64,000 bases of DNA from Armigeres subalbatus (Eukaryota; Arthropoda; Insecta; Diptera; Culicidae): assembly GCF_024139115.2 (NCBI RefSeq), contig NC_085140.1:155646452-155710451 (forward strand), read 5' to 3'. The position numbers were made by a program, and so were the translations under genes. Of the stretch, positions 8,795 to 20,361 are shown in pieces. The stretch's first letter is position 1, and each line of letters begins with the position of its first letter. The notes beneath the pieces are model-generated. The model was not told the DNA's origin. It was given only the letters and a program-made list of their open reading frames with translations, and did no database searches.

Positions 8795-11060
8795 ATATTC
8801 CTGAAACTGACTGTTCTTCGTGAATGACACGAATCCACCAGAGGAAACGCAGGAAAAAAACAAATTGAATGATAAATATGAACGTGTTGTTGATGGAAAA
8901 GAAACTGCACGTTCTTCGCTTTTGGATGACACACGATACACGATTGCTACCTATGATGCGTGTCATGTAAAATGAAAAATTACATCTGATTGGTGGTGTG
9001 GTGTTTAATATATAAGAGTCGCTATTGAAAGCTAATCCGATTAAATGAAAATTCTATCATGCAGACTCTTTTATAATATGCATAAACATATATTCGTATA
9101 GTACCTAAACAGCATAAAACTAAATATTTTTCTTCCTTTCAGCATCATACAGAAAATTACTTTAGAACCTTTTTTTTCTCAATTAGACAAAATTAATAAT
9201 GCCTGTTTCTGTAACATGTAAGTAGTTCAAATTTCGAAACCATCTTGCTCAAGAATCTTATATGTCATGTTAAGGGGTATTTTTAAAGTTTATTCAAAAA
9301 TAGAATACTATTAGGGGAGAGCCTGCGATGAAATGATGCAGTGCGCTACAGAAGAAGCTCAACCGATTGAGACCCAGAATACCTTCGCCGGCAGATAGTT
9401 TTGGGTGATTTTCACTAAAATCAAGAGAAATAGTTGTACTTATAGGCACATGCAAATCCTCCCCTCCGCGCTCCCTCTCCTCTTTTAGTATTGCTGGAGT
9501 TGCGGTAATACTCAAGAAAATCAAATTTCCAAATTTTCAAGAATTCATCTGTTTTTTCTGTCCAGAACAGAAGCTGAGAAACAGATTCTGGATCACTGTA
9601 TTTGAATGACGCGGGACACAAAATCAGACAGGAACATAATTCATAATCAGTTGCAGAGATTAAATATTTTAATTGGTTCAACGAAAACAATTCAAAGCCC
9701 CCGTAGACCCCGCACTTGCTCGCTGTGTGCAATCGAGGAAGATGTGTGTGCAGGAATACTGACGATTGGCGGCTCAATCTCATCTGGTTTTGCTCCGGAC
9801 AACACGGAGTGTGCGACCATATGTAGGTACGTAGGACTGACCTTCTGCTACGAACACTAAGTGAACAGTAATACTAATTAATACAGCTTCAACTTTTGAC
9901 GTACGATTCCCAAAGTAACTAATTCTATCTTCGATTATCGATGTACCACAAATATAGCCACCGTTTATGATAGCACGTGGACACCGGTTACATATATGAA
10001 TTCGTGCTTAATCAAAATTGACAAAGCGGAAAATTTGATACCACTGCAGTTGGTAGTTGAATAGCACTGATGGGAATAGTGCTGACGGATTTTCATCTGA
10101 GCGTAGAATCCGTACGTCAGCGGTGGGACGTTGATTAGCTTTCGTATGACGTGCACGAGCCGGGCCCAGTTTGCACAGATCAGATGTAATTATATTGATT
10201 CAACGATTTCCACTGCTTAGGGCACGTTGCAGCAGCGGATTAATAGTCGGTTGCACTGCGGAGCACTAAGACTAATGCTTTCTACGGGTGACCTCAACGC
10301 ATTTCAAATTGAAATTATGCGGTGGACTTAACAATGAAAAATTACATTTGCTTATATTAGATGAAATATGTTAAGCAATAACAGTAAAACAGAATGAAAA
10401 AGACAAACGCGAAACTATCCTACAAAGTTCCCTTTCGGAAGACATCAGGTAGAACAACAGCATCACACTCCACTTATTTATTTGGGGACGCATATTCCAT
10501 GGGATGTTTGGGGATTAGGCTGAACGCCAGCAACGAATCAGCGTTTAGATTGATGGTTCGCTCTCTGTCACGTTTTCCCTATTAGTTAGATTCACTAGGG
10601 CAGACGCTACATGAGAGTACCTTTAGAGAGAAAATTTACATTTTATGTTCACAAATCACTTTATAATGTCGTGATTATGATCCCTTGCAAATTTGGGCGA
10701 ACACGTCGTGTGGTTGTTTGATGGACATACCCCCCGTAAATTAATGATGATTCATGATCGATAGTGTAGTGCGAAAGGCAGTTTTACCTTTTCACATCGA
10801 TTGAGGCTAAATGAACATTTTAGGATGGCGTGTGAGAAGCTGCTAAAATGATAATGATGATAAAGAAGAGATAATTAATGTTGCTAGAGAAACGCCGACT
10901 GAAATGACTGTTTTATGAGTTTACATGGCCATTTTATTGTTCGTTGTTTACATTCCATCAAACGTTGTACTTAAACAAGAAAAACTTAATGAAAAAAAGT
11001 TCCATTAATTAATTCTTTCAACAATCGCCCCCGGCATCGTTGTTTTTGGCATGATCATTA
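8795..11060. other. Mostly unique DNA, no gene assigned
   Basis: This stretch lacks the repeat families seen elsewhere. Small open frames at 9421-9783 (minus) and 9606-9860 (plus, cysteine-containing) overlap each other and have no recognised motif. From about 9950 to 10300 and 10680 to 10960 the base composition is more balanced than the surroundings, as in non-coding regulatory DNA, but nothing specific can be shown. Confidence 0.45.
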
Positions 11061-11064
11061 TTTG

Positions 11065-11560
11065 CTTGCAACAGATTGCATTCGGACGCGGAATCTTTCC
11101 TAAACTTTCGCTATTGAAAATTGGCCAAATCGACAATTGTGTCCCGGAGTTATTAAAAAAAACTTAACCACCGGGTAGTGATACTGCCTTTCTCGCATTT
11201 AGCCACGACACCAACCTAATATGAAGCTATACAGTTCGATGTACCATTTACCTAATAACTTTAAAAAAAAATCGCTGGGGAAAGTTTAGCTCATTTTGAG
11301 GTACCTATCTTTATCAGATTTATTTGCAACAAGTTGAATTCGACCCGGAGCCCTACTCATTGCTTTCCGTTAGAAATTGGCTGGATCGAATTTGGGCTCA
11401 GGCATTATGGCAAAAATAATATTTTCATACGAAAACCTAAGTATGTAATCGAAACAAGTTATATTCGAATCAGCTTGTCTTAGAATTTCCTATTAAAAAT
11501 TGACCGGATACGGCTATAGACTCAAAAGTTATGGCCAAAATACTATTTTTCTTTAATACA
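11065..11560. repeat. Three diverged copies of a roughly 110-130 bp repeat
   Basis: The blocks near 11070-11165, 11325-11435 and 11452-11555 share an order of words: ATTC(G)GA(C/A), then GAAAATTG(G/A)CC or AGAAATTGGCTGGAT, then a GTTATGGC(C/A)AAAAT segment. The last two are adjacent; the first is separated by about 160 bp. Similarity is by eye and loose, suggesting an old tandem or dispersed repeat. Confidence 0.5.
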
Positions 11561-11730
11561 CAATAAAGTCATCGGTGCCGCTTGGTGGATTAACCAGGGT
11601 TTTCCTAAATAATTTCTGGCCAATAATTTCTGCTAATAAAACAGATCATAAGTTATTTTGTTATATAATTGTAGATTTGATTTTTTTTGGGATTTGATTC
11701 ACCGCAGTGAAAAAAAACGATACTCCGGAT

Positions 11731-12129
11731 CAGTGACGGGAAATGTCATATCGATGTCATGGGACTAATTTGTTAATAACTTTTTTCATAAGTTATTCAC
11801 ATTTGTATGTTTTATATAAACATGTAGCCCTTAAAGGATACTAAAACTTTTTCTAATAGGTCATTACTCTGAATCTGAAATTGACGGCGTGAGAGCCCAA
11901 TTAGGGTCAAATGACATTAATGTCATGACATTCCGTGAAATTTTTCTTAATTTCCTTATCATGCCTCACACTTTGTATTTAGAACAATGGTCTGTTCGGC
12001 AAAGTTGTAGCATCCTTTGAGCATTACATGTTAACCAAAAAATTTGAATTGTAAATAACTTTTGAAAAAAGTTATTGGCAAATTAGTAATAGGAACTCCA
12101 TGACATTTTTTTGACATTTCCCATCACTG
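11731..12129. mobile_element. hAT-type MITE with perfect 8-bp target duplication
   Basis: The 399-bp element has long terminal inverted repeats of about 65 bp that begin CAGTGACGGGAAATGTCA and CAGTGATGGGAAATGTCA. It is flanked by CTCCGGAT at 11723-11730 and again at 12130-12137. An 8-bp duplication with T at position 2 and A at position 7, plus a CAGTG start, is the usual hAT signature. The interior has no open transposase frame, so it depends on an enzyme elsewhere. The perfect duplication indicates a fairly young insertion. Confidence 0.9.
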
Positions 12130-12137
12130 CTCCGGAT

Positions 12138-13170
12138 AATCGAGTCCGACCAGTATTGATCATTCAAACCCTCTGAAGTAAGGCGAAGTAACAAAATTTT
12201 GAGCAATTTTGTTCGATTTTAAATTTCGTACACAGTTTACAACATCTGATGGAAATAACCTACTTATTCTTATGAATGGCATCATTGCTAGTAGAATTAA
12301 TATTTTGATTTTTCCACTTGGTTTGTTTGCATTTCAGTGTAAGACTTTCAATTAGGTGTTTTTTTCTTTCAGGACTATTCACCGATAATTAGTCTACTTC
12401 TATCTTTTAATTTTTCAACGGCCATTTCAGTTTCATCAATTATCCATCGGCTGGATAACCTAATGGTGAAATTGAATTTGTTTACGCTTTTCCACGAAAT
12501 ACTGCTGCCACGCAAATGGTGTGGTTCATAACGTTTGCCATCAAAACCTTCCGCGTCAGATGAATGCCCAGTAAATTATGGGAAAGGCGTTCCATGTTTG
12601 TATAATGGAACGCTGTGTGATATGTAGCATTTGCAACGAATCAAGTGGAGAACAGTTCCCGTTGTGTTTCGGAGAATCGGTAAATTCTACCCACTATTGG
12701 GATTTATGCTGTCGGTTATATAATGTAAATTAATTACAACGCTAGCGCCTGTGCTACCGATTGATGGCACACGCCGGAAAAAGGGGGAAATGCAATGTTT
12801 GGATTTTATTCAAGAGCAAAAATGGATACACAAATATGATTTTATGTTTCGTTGAAACATGTTTTCAAAGAAATTCAATTAATCTCTTCGTATTTATCTA
12901 ATGCTTCATTTTGAGCAAATATTTTTGTGCCATTCCGACAACTCCGTACTCGAGTCCTAATTATTTTTATTGGAAGACTGAAGCCGAAGTATAGAGTTTC
13001 AAAACGTACATTACAGAACCTTTTGGACCTCCTTGGTGACCATATGGTATCCTAAAACAAGACATGTCCCACTTTTTAATTAAAAATTTGATGTCCAACT
13101 TTTGCGCTAAAATGTCCTTCTTATTAGAAATTTTGAAAAAAGCAATTGAAGTAATAACTTTTTCTGTAGG
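12138..13170. other. Unique-looking DNA, no gene assigned
   Basis: No gene or repeat recognised. The 115-residue minus-strand frame at 12967-13314 runs into the RTE 3' end in a wrong frame and is not supported. Confidence 0.45.
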
Positions 13171-13171
13171 A

Positions 13172-14180
13172 TTATTATTACTCAGACTAAGGCCGGAGTG
13201 GCCTATGCAGTAAATAAAAGTTTTCAACTCGGTCCATGGCTGCACCACGCAGTCTTCGGAGGGTCCGTAAATCGTCCTCCAACTGATCGATTCATCTTGC
13301 TCGCTGTGCACCACGCCTTCTTGTTCCCGTCGGATCGTTGTCGAAAACCATTTTGACCGGATTACTGTCCGACATTCTGGCTACGTGCCCGGCCCACCAC
13401 AATCTTCCAATTATCGCGGTGTGAACGATTGGTGACAACAGCTGTTGCAACTCGTGGTTCATTCGCCTCCTTTATGTACCGGCTTGCACTTGCACCCGCC
13501 ATAGATAGTACGCAACACTTCCTCTCGAAAACGCCAAGTGCACGTTGATCCTCCACGAGTATTGTCCAGGTCTCGTGTCCGTAGAGGACTACCGGTTTGT
13601 AGATAGTCAGTTTGGTACGGTGGCGAACTCTATTCAATCAGAGCGCTTTGCGGATTCCAAAGTACGTACGATTTCCTGCCATGATGGATCTCCGAATTTC
13701 TCTGCTGGCATCGTTATCGGAGGTCACCAGTGAGCCCAAGTACACAAATCAAATTCTCCAAGCACCTCGATTTCGTAACCACCTATACAAACTCGTGGTG
13801 GGTGGCTTACATTGTCCTCTCTTGAGCCTCTTCCTATAATGAACTTGACTATCCCAATTCGTTTAGCTTCCCTTTTCAGTCTGATAAAGGTTTCTTCTAT
13901 CTTCTCAAAGTTAAGAGCCTAAATATACATGTCGTCGGCGAAACCCAATAGCTGAACGGACTTCGTGAAAATCGTGCCACCCGTGTCAATCACTGCCCTT
14001 CGTATTACTCACACCAAAGCGATGCTGAATAGCAGGCACGGAAGAACATCATTTTGCGTAACCCTCTGCGCATTTCAAAGGGACTCGAGAATGCCCCTGA
14101 AACTACGCCCATCACCCGATCCATCGTCGCCTTGAATCAACCACATAAGTTTATGAGGAAATCCGTGTTCGCACAGAAGC
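13172..14180 (-). mobile_element. RTE retrotransposon copy 3, old and 5'-truncated
   Basis: The 3' end is at the left, with a TAATAATCC-type tail before the CAGACTAAGGCCGGAGTGG block. The copy reaches the region encoding the HEHGFPxKLxRLIKATMD block near 14110-14175. It carries many small indels, so only short frames remain, such as 13362-13637 (RHRTKLTIYK, VLYGHETWTILVEDQRALG). It is clearly older than the copies at 15862 and 39762. Its 5' limit lies just before the small MITE at 14188. Confidence 0.88.
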
Positions 14181-14187
14181 TATCATA

Positions 14188-14323
14188 CTGCCGTAATCTT
14201 TAAAAGTTACGTATGCGTCATTTCATAACATACATGTTTTCCATTTTCTGTTAAATAGTACGATAAGTGCTACTCGTTAACACCGTTTTTGGAAAATTGC
14301 GTCACTTTTCCAGATTACGGCAG
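14188..14323. mobile_element. Small 136-bp inverted-repeat element
   Basis: CTGCCGTAATCT starts the segment and AGATTACGGCAG ends it, a perfect 12-bp inverted repeat, followed inside by AAAAGT(T/G)ACG on both sides. TA is directly outside the left end; on the right TA is two bases away. This fits a short Tc1/mariner-type MITE but the duplication is not exact. It sits at the 5' edge of RTE copy 3. Confidence 0.65.
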
Positions 14324-14950
14324 CGTAGTTGATATCTTTTCTGTAGAAATTCTAGTTTAATCAACAATACTGCAACAGAGATCAATTTGTAAATCAACCG
14401 TTGCATACATTTGCGTTTTTTTGCTTTCTAATATGAAATATTTTCCTATTTTCCTTCCTATTCCTCCTCAGTTTTTGAATAAAATCAATGTAAATATCGA
14501 AAATTAAATGCCATATTATTGGACAGACTATTAGACAGTACAACATGCCAACAGACGGTCCGACTTTACTCCGGCCTAACCAATTTTTTTGGGGGTGGAG
14601 TCAAAGTCGTATAACATGTCGAAGCATGTATGGGGCTCCTTAGAAGGAATTAGTTCTGTTTTGTGCGGTCGGAAAGAAAACATTTAGTGCATCTTTTATC
14701 GTACTTCTACTCAATGTACAGTAAGCAAATAGGTTGCACTGCCCGATTTAGTCCTGTTTCGTCGTCGTTAAGAAAATTGCTTGGACAGTTCGTAAGTAAA
14801 TTTGAACCGTTTGTTTGAGAAACTGCATATGTAACATTTTTGGCCAAAATGAGATTTTCATATATTCTGAATCCTTGCCCAAAAAAATAAGAAAAAAAAT
14901 ATTGTTCAGCAATGTATAGAAAATGTTTCGTTTGTTTGAGAAACTACATA
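14324..14950. other. AT-rich DNA with a short direct repeat
   Basis: GTTTGTTTGAGAAACT(G/A)CATATGT occurs twice, near 14809 and 14930, about 120 bp apart. No gene is recognised. The function of the repeat is unknown. Confidence 0.5.
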
Positions 14951-14959
14951 TGTGCACAT

Positions 14960-15240
14960 ATTTTGAGGACCTATGCAGCTTTCAGCCGCTCGGAGGATGA
15001 CTTCGGATAGCTCTATTGCAGATGTTGGTGGATTTGCGTTTAGCTCAGCCTCAACTACGCGCTGGTAGCCGTCCCAGTCGGCGCGATCGTATAGCCATCT
15101 CGGTCTTCTGGAGATTTCTTCCGGTTTGCCGTTGAGCGCCAACAGGATGGGCATGTGGTCGCTTCCTCGCGGGTCCCCGTGGAGTACTGCTTACAGTTTT
15201 CGCACTGGAAGTAAGTGCCCCAGGGTGTTGAGTTTTGCCA
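14960..15240 (-). pseudogene. Fragment of a second non-LTR element (end of endonuclease domain)
   Basis: The frame on the minus strand contains SDHMPILLALNG (spanning a small frame break at about 15150), then RRPRWLYDRADWDGYQRVVEAEL and SAIELSEVILRAAESCIG. SDHxPI is the final motif of APE-type endonucleases and the following W-rich linker is as in Jockey/Loa/R1-type elements, distinct from the RTE family here (which has SDHYLV). Only this about 280-bp piece is present. Its left edge meets a repeat of the GAGAAACTACATATGT sequence. Confidence 0.65.
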
Positions 15241-15281
15241 AAAACTATGGCAAAACATACTTTTACATATAAACGATAAAG

Positions 15282-15861
15282 ACGGATCCATATAAAACTG
15301 GAAAACGATCCATAAATAACATCTGAATGTTCCTTAAAATGCTACCATAAATCTATAAAATAGTTAATGAGATTCCATAAAGAATATTTTTTCGATCCAT
15401 AACTAAGCTAAAGTTTAGCAATCGATTGGAAAATATGTTCCAATCACATGGTCAAGAAAAACAATACAATTCTTGCTATTTTCCCATGAAAATATGACAA
15501 ATGATCCATAAAAAACTATATTTTAATCCATAAAACTTCAAATTTGCGCATTTTTTTATCGTGATGATGATCCATAATTTTAGTCATATGATCCATAATT
15601 CTGGCCATTTGATCCATAACTTTGTTCAAATGATCCATAGTTTTGGTGATATGATCCATAAATTTTGATAAATGATCCATAGATTTTATAAAAATGTGTG
15701 GATCAATTAATATAGTTTCATTGGCCTTCTTTCCAAGCATTACGGATCACATTATCAAAATTATGGATCATATGGCTGAAATTATGGATCATCATCAGGA
15801 TATAAATTGCGCAAATTTGAAATTTTATGGATCAATATAAGTTTTTATGGATCATTTACCC
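15282..15861. repeat. Foldback-like array of GATCCATAA motifs
   Basis: GATCCATAA or close variants occur about a dozen times from 15290 to 15670 in one orientation, and as TTATGGATC several times from 15740 to 15855 in the other. The spacing between neighbours in 15530-15670 is close to 24-27 bp. The two halves can pair, so the segment resembles a foldback element built from short subterminal repeats. A frame through it (15516-15740, minus) gives repeating MDH residues and is a by-product. It replaces the 3' part of RTE copy 4, which begins abruptly at 15862. Confidence 0.7.
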
Positions 15862-17199
15862 TATGCGTCTCCGAATTTCTCTGCTGGTATCATTTTCGGC
15901 AGTCACCAGTGAGCCCAAGTACACAAATTCTTCTACCACCTCGATTTCGTCACCACCGATGCCAACTCGCGGTGGGTGGCTCACATTGTCTTCTCTTGAA
16001 CCTCTTCCTATCATGTACTTTGTCTTCGACGTGTTGATGACTAGTCCGATCCGCTTGGCTTCCCTTTTCAGTCTGATGTAGGCTTCCTCCGTCTTCTCAA
16101 AGTTACGTGCCATAATATCTATGTCGTCGGCGAATTCAAATAGCTGGACGGACTTATTGAAAATTGTACCACTCGTGTTGATCCCTGCTCTTCGTATTAC
16201 CCCTTCCAAAGCGATGTTGAATAGCAGACACGAAAGACCATCACCTTGCCGTAATCCTCTGCGGGTTTCGAAGGGACTCGAGAATGCCCCTGAAACTCGA
16301 ACTATGCACATCACCCGATCCATCGTCGCTTTGATCAACCGTGTCAGTTTATCCGGAAATCCGTTTTCGTGCATTAGCTGCCATAGCTGGTCCCAATCGA
16401 TTGTATCATATGCGGCTTTGAAGTCGTTGTATTCGCGGCATTTCTGCAGTACTTGGCGAATAGCGAACACCTGGTCCGTGGTGGAGCGTTCGCCCATAAA
16501 ACCCGCCTGGTACTGCCCCACGAACTCCCTTGCAATTGGTGCTAGTCGACGGCATAAAATTTGGGAGAGTACCTTGTAGGCGGCGTTCAGCAATGTGATT
16601 GCGCGGTAGTTGCTACAATCCAGCTTATCGCTTTTTTTGTAGATGGGACACACGACACCTTCATTCGACTCCTGCGGCAAAACTTCCTCCTCCCAAATCT
16701 TGGTAATGACCCAGTGCAGCGCTCTAGCCAGTGCCTCACCACCGTGTTTAAATAGCTCTCCTGGTAGTTGGTCAACCCCAGGGGCTTTGTTGTTCTTCAG
16801 CCGGCCAATCTCCTCCTGGATTTCCTGGAGATCCGGAGCCGGTAGAATTATGTCCTGCGCGCGTTCCCCCAGGTCCATCACTATACCGCCTTCTTCGTCT
16901 GCCACATCGCCATTCAGGTGCTCTTCGTAGTGCTGCCGCCACATTTGGATCACCTCACGCTCGTTCGTAAGAAGGTTCCCGTTTATGTCCTTACACATAT
17001 CAGGCTGTGGCACGTGGCCCTTACGTGAACGGTTCAACTTCTCATAGAACTTTTGTGTGTTATTAGCGCGGTACAGTTCCTCCGTCTCTTCACGGTCTCG
17101 ATCTTCCTGCTGGCGCTTCTTCCTACGGAAAATTGAGTTTTGTCTGTTCCGCGCCCGTTTATATCGTGCTTCGTTCACCCTCATGCGATGTTGCAGCAA
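15862..17199 (-). pseudogene. RTE reverse transcriptase (copy 4)
   Basis: This frame of about 447 residues covers the basic linker (FRRKKRQQEDRDREE), NNKAPGVDQLPGELFKHGG, AGFMGERSTTDQ, DFKAAYDTIDWDQLWQL, GLRQGDGLSCLLFNIALEGV, FADDIDIMARN with the catalytic Asp pair, and YLGSLVTAENDTSREIRRRI, where the element is cut. A 24-bp in-frame deletion removes the VPTHHLFI stretch before DFKAAYD. LFEFADD replaces the more common LFGFADD. The ATG at 17199 is internal, not a natural start. The core RT motifs are all present, but the domain cannot be translated from an intact upstream frame. Confidence 0.92.
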
Positions 17200-17228
17200 T
17201 CTCGCCCATGCTGCATTCTGCTCTTCTA

Positions 17229-17576
17229 CTACCTGCTCACATTCGCCGTCATACCAGTCGCGGATCGAATATCTCTCCAGCCATCTTCAAGAGACGCTGC
17301 GCCTAGCTGCTCTTCCGTTGGGAGTGCCACTTCCAGCTGCTGCGCGTATTCTTGGGCTAGTCTATCGTCTTGTAGCCGCCCAATGTTAAGCCGCGGCGTC
17401 CGACTTCGACGCGTGTTGTACACCGTCGAGAGTTTTGAGCGCAGGCATACTGCCACGAGGTTGTGGTCGGATTCAATATTCGCACTGCGGAAAGTGCGGA
17501 CGTTCGTGATGTAGGAGAAGAATTTACCGTCGATTAGAACGTGGTCGATTTGGTTTTCCGTTTCTTGGTTAGGTGA
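17229..17576 (-). pseudogene. RTE linker between endonuclease and RT, frameshifted (copy 4)
   Basis: The segment encodes SDHNLVAVCLRSKLSTVYNTRRSR (end of endonuclease) and the linker RLAQEYAQQLEVALPTEEQ. Compared with copy 1, a deletion near 17262 removes the STATAALGTVPPDQRN part and shifts the frame before the RT. The frame is also separated from the endonuclease by a stop codon at about 17575. Confidence 0.8.
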
Positions 17577-18240
17577 TCACCATATGGCCTTGTGGATATT
17601 TTTGCGGGGAAAGAAGGTGCTTCGGACTACCATTCCGCGGGAGGCTGCGAAGTTTATGCATCGTTGGCCGTTGTCATTCGATACGGTGTGCAGACTATCC
17701 GGTCCGATGACCGGTCTATACATTTCCTCCCTTCCTACTTGCGTGTTCATGTCACCGATGACGATTTTGACGTCCCGCAGTGGGCATCCATCGTATGTCT
17801 GCTCCAACTGTACGTAGAACGCTTCTTTCTCGTCGTCGGGTCTCCCTTCGTGTGGGCAGTGCACGTTGATGATGCTATAGTTGAAGAAACGGCCTTTAAT
17901 CCTCAGCTTGCACATCCTTACGTTGATTGGCTGCCACCCAATCACGCGTTGGCGCATCTTACCCAGCACTATGAAGCCGGTTCCCAGCTCGTTGGTGGTG
18001 CCACAGCTTTGGTAGAAGGTAGTCGCCCGATGCCCGCTTTTCCACACTTTCTGTCCTGTCCAGCAAATCTCCTGCAGCGCCACGACGTCAAAGTTGCGGG
18101 GATGTAATTCATCGTAGATCATCCTGTCGCAACCTGCGAAACCTAGCGACTTGCAGTTCCATGTTCCAAGCTTCCAATCGTGATCCTTTATTCGTCGCCT
18201 AGGTCTTTGCCGATTATATCGAGTCGCATTATCTCTTATA
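17577..18240 (-). pseudogene. RTE endonuclease domain (copy 4)
   Basis: The frame runs from about 18240 (no upstream Met, stop near 18312) through DHDWKLGTWNCKSL, the start of the APE-type fold, to MIYDELHPRNFDVVALQEICW with the catalytic glutamate, then GTGFIVLGKM, INVHCPHEGRPDDEKEAFY, VIGDMNTQVGREEMYRP and RGMVVRSTFFPRKN. It ends at a TGA just after HKAIW, where other copies have an arginine codon. The first ATG is at 18122, but homology begins earlier, so the original start codon has been lost or lies further up. The motif set is that of an active-type endonuclease; the stop makes this copy defective. Confidence 0.9.
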
Positions 18241-18530
18241 TTGTTCGTAATTATTGGTTTTCCAGGCGGCTTATTGGGCCTGCGTAAACCTCCTGTCTCG
18301 CCGGAGGGCCGTCGCGATTAGCGTCCCACCTAACACCAGGACTTGGGCTTGTGCGCTTTGAGCGGCACACGGTCGCTTTGGCGGAGCCTACTTGCGGATA
18401 CATGCAGCTTTTTATAGAGGTTTAACAGGGCCCACTGTCAAACCCCACCACATCCTAGGCAGGCGCCACAACTCGCAGATGGCCTGGGGAGGGATCGTCA
18501 AGCCCTTGGACATAGTCCCTGCTGCCCCCA
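18240..18530 (-). other. Leader (5' region) of RTE copy 4
   Basis: This GC-richer stretch lies upstream of the endonuclease and ends where composition drops near 18530. It has no other copy in the window, so its limits are approximate. In RTE elements this region carries the internal promoter; none can be identified by motif here. Confidence 0.55.
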
Positions 18531-18776
18531 AATTCAAACGTTTATTCAAACATCCAATAAATTTCACCAACAGCGACACGAACAATCAATTTATTCGACC
18601 AACAATATCACACACGAACGACCGAAGCGCCAACTTGAGCACCAACCATCAAAAAATATATGGGGGTTTGTGCAACTTCACTACAAATGCTCAAACATGT
18701 TCGGCAAACCTTGACTCCACCCCGACAACTCAAACCAAAATCAAACCGTTTAAATTTTTTCCAACCGATCCGCCAA

Positions 18777-19024
18777 CTGTCAAATGGTTGTTCAAACAAC
18801 TTCACACACGTTCAAACAAAGCAGCAACCAGAAGCGTTTTCTTGGGTCGGAGTCAATGTTCGTCAAACTGCTTGACTGGTGTGTACGTTGCATTGTTCTT
18901 TTCTTATAAAAGACTATGCGCCTTCTGGATTGGGCTCTTTTGCCGATCGACCATTGTAACTGTATGTTTAATAAATAGTTACTAGTCAAAGTTCGTGCTC
19001 TTTTCTTCTGCACGATACGTATTA
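18777..19024 (+). promoter_or_regulatory. Possible solo-LTR-like or promoter segment
   Basis: A TATAAAA box at about 18905 is followed 65 bp later by AATAAA (18970) and a T-rich CTCTTTTCTTCTG stretch. The order TATA box, short transcribed region, polyadenylation signal is usual in an LTR. A TGT start near 18777 and an ACA end near 19025 are possible limits. No second LTR, primer site or target duplication is seen. Confidence 0.3.
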
Positions 19025-20326
19025 CAATTATGAAGGAAATGTCACTGCTGGACCTAACCTCATTCTATGGTCAACCATTATCACTATGGGTCATTGCAAA
19101 ATATTTGGTCAAAGCAAATCATATCCGTTTATCCTTACAGTAAATTGAAAAATGTGGATTTTCACAATATTCTGATGAATGCTATTCAAAAAGTATATAT
19201 TCAGAGCACCGACAAACAGACGTAACACTTCCATCAAGTTCATCGCTCATTAATTATTTTGCGCGATTCTCTCGGAAGAGGCGCTAGTAGTCGACCAGTC
19301 TAGCATTTTACGTTCTAATCACCAAACGCCCAAAGCGTCGCCTTACATTGCATCATAGCATGCGCGTCTTGGTGAGGCGCAACTAGAAAACAAAATAAAT
19401 AACAAACTCAACATTTAGTGTCATTCGCCATCTTAATTTATTGCAGTGCAGGGCCACGAAATTAAATTTTAATGAGAATTGAAAAAGTTAACTGGTTCAG
19501 GATTCTATGTTTGTCTTTGGGCTGACACTACACCTGCAAAGAGCACGCATGGGACAAATCGAACGCAACGAAGATGAGCCTGAACTAACAACCAATAATG
19601 AAATGGAAACTCATAAAATTAAAAATCACGAAACCATTTCCATTTTTTTTTTTATTATATGTCATTTTCGAGTTGGTTAGGGTTAATGGTAAGACCGACT
19701 AGTTCCTTTAAGACCTTTTTTGCTTAGCCAAGTTAGGCCATTTGGGGGTCGAATATTGCTCCCGATTTATATGTGGGTTAGAAGCTTTTAGGTATAGATA
19801 TATGTAGTTTGGATCCGACGATCACGTGTTGATTAGCACAGGGAAATTGTTTGATAGGGTATTAAGCAGAATGTACCTCATGGTGAGAATATACAGAAAG
19901 GTCAGTATAGGATGAAGGGCTATGTACACAACGTCGCACGGAACTTCAAAAACAACTCCGGACAGTACATGACAAGTGAGTAGAGGAATATTATTCAAGT
20001 AACAACAACTAGCACCATAGCAACAGTGATATTTTTTACCAAGGCGCTGCACGGCTTCAAACATTAGATGCGAAGCGTTGAACGCCAATGCGTCATAGTT
20101 GCCACTGATTCGAGTAGATTATTCCACAGATGGCGCTAGTGTTTCAACATTCAATGAAGACGATATTTTTTCAACCAATTTCCACTAAGATTTACGTCTG
20201 TTTGACTGTGTTCAGAGTCTTGTTCTCACTTTGCACAAATCCTTTAGTATGCTTGTTTTCGGGCGATGCAAAGTTTAATAGCCACAAGTCACAAATTCAT
20301 ATTTTAGATAACTGTAGAAAAGTACC
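19025..20326. other. No gene recognised
   Basis: The stretch contains an A/T-rich background and no convincing frame or repeat. The 88-residue minus frame at 19822-20088 shows no known motif. Confidence 0.45.
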
Positions 20327-20361
20327 TTATGCATCGTTGGCCGTTGTCATTCGATACGGTG
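20327..20361 (-). repeat. 35-bp relic of the RTE endonuclease
   Basis: The sequence from TTATGCATCGTTGG to ATACGGTG is identical to the minus-strand RTE region near 17656-17690 and has nothing of the element on either side. A match of 35 bp is too long for chance. It sits directly at the left edge of the TACTGA-repeat element. Confidence 0.8.

Larger units (their letters stand above)
15862..18530 (-). mobile_element. RTE retrotransposon copy 4, with 5' region but no 3' end
   Basis: This is the only copy here that keeps the endonuclease N-terminus and the leader. From right to left: a GC-richer leader (about 18530-18240), the endonuclease (18240-17570), the linker, and the RT down to 15862. 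The expected C-terminal domain, stop codon and tail are missing; sequence switches to the GATCCATAA array at 15862. Loss of the 3' end cannot come from ordinary incomplete reverse transcription and points to a later deletion or rearrangement. Confidence 0.9.

Noticed and set aside
9421..9860. Pair of overlapping frames with cysteines as a gene
   Set aside because: They overlap on opposite strands, have no recognised motif, and no splice or promoter context could be shown.
15516..15740. MDH-rich repeat protein of 74 residues
   Set aside because: It results from the spaced TTATGGATC motif; no start or homologue is supported.
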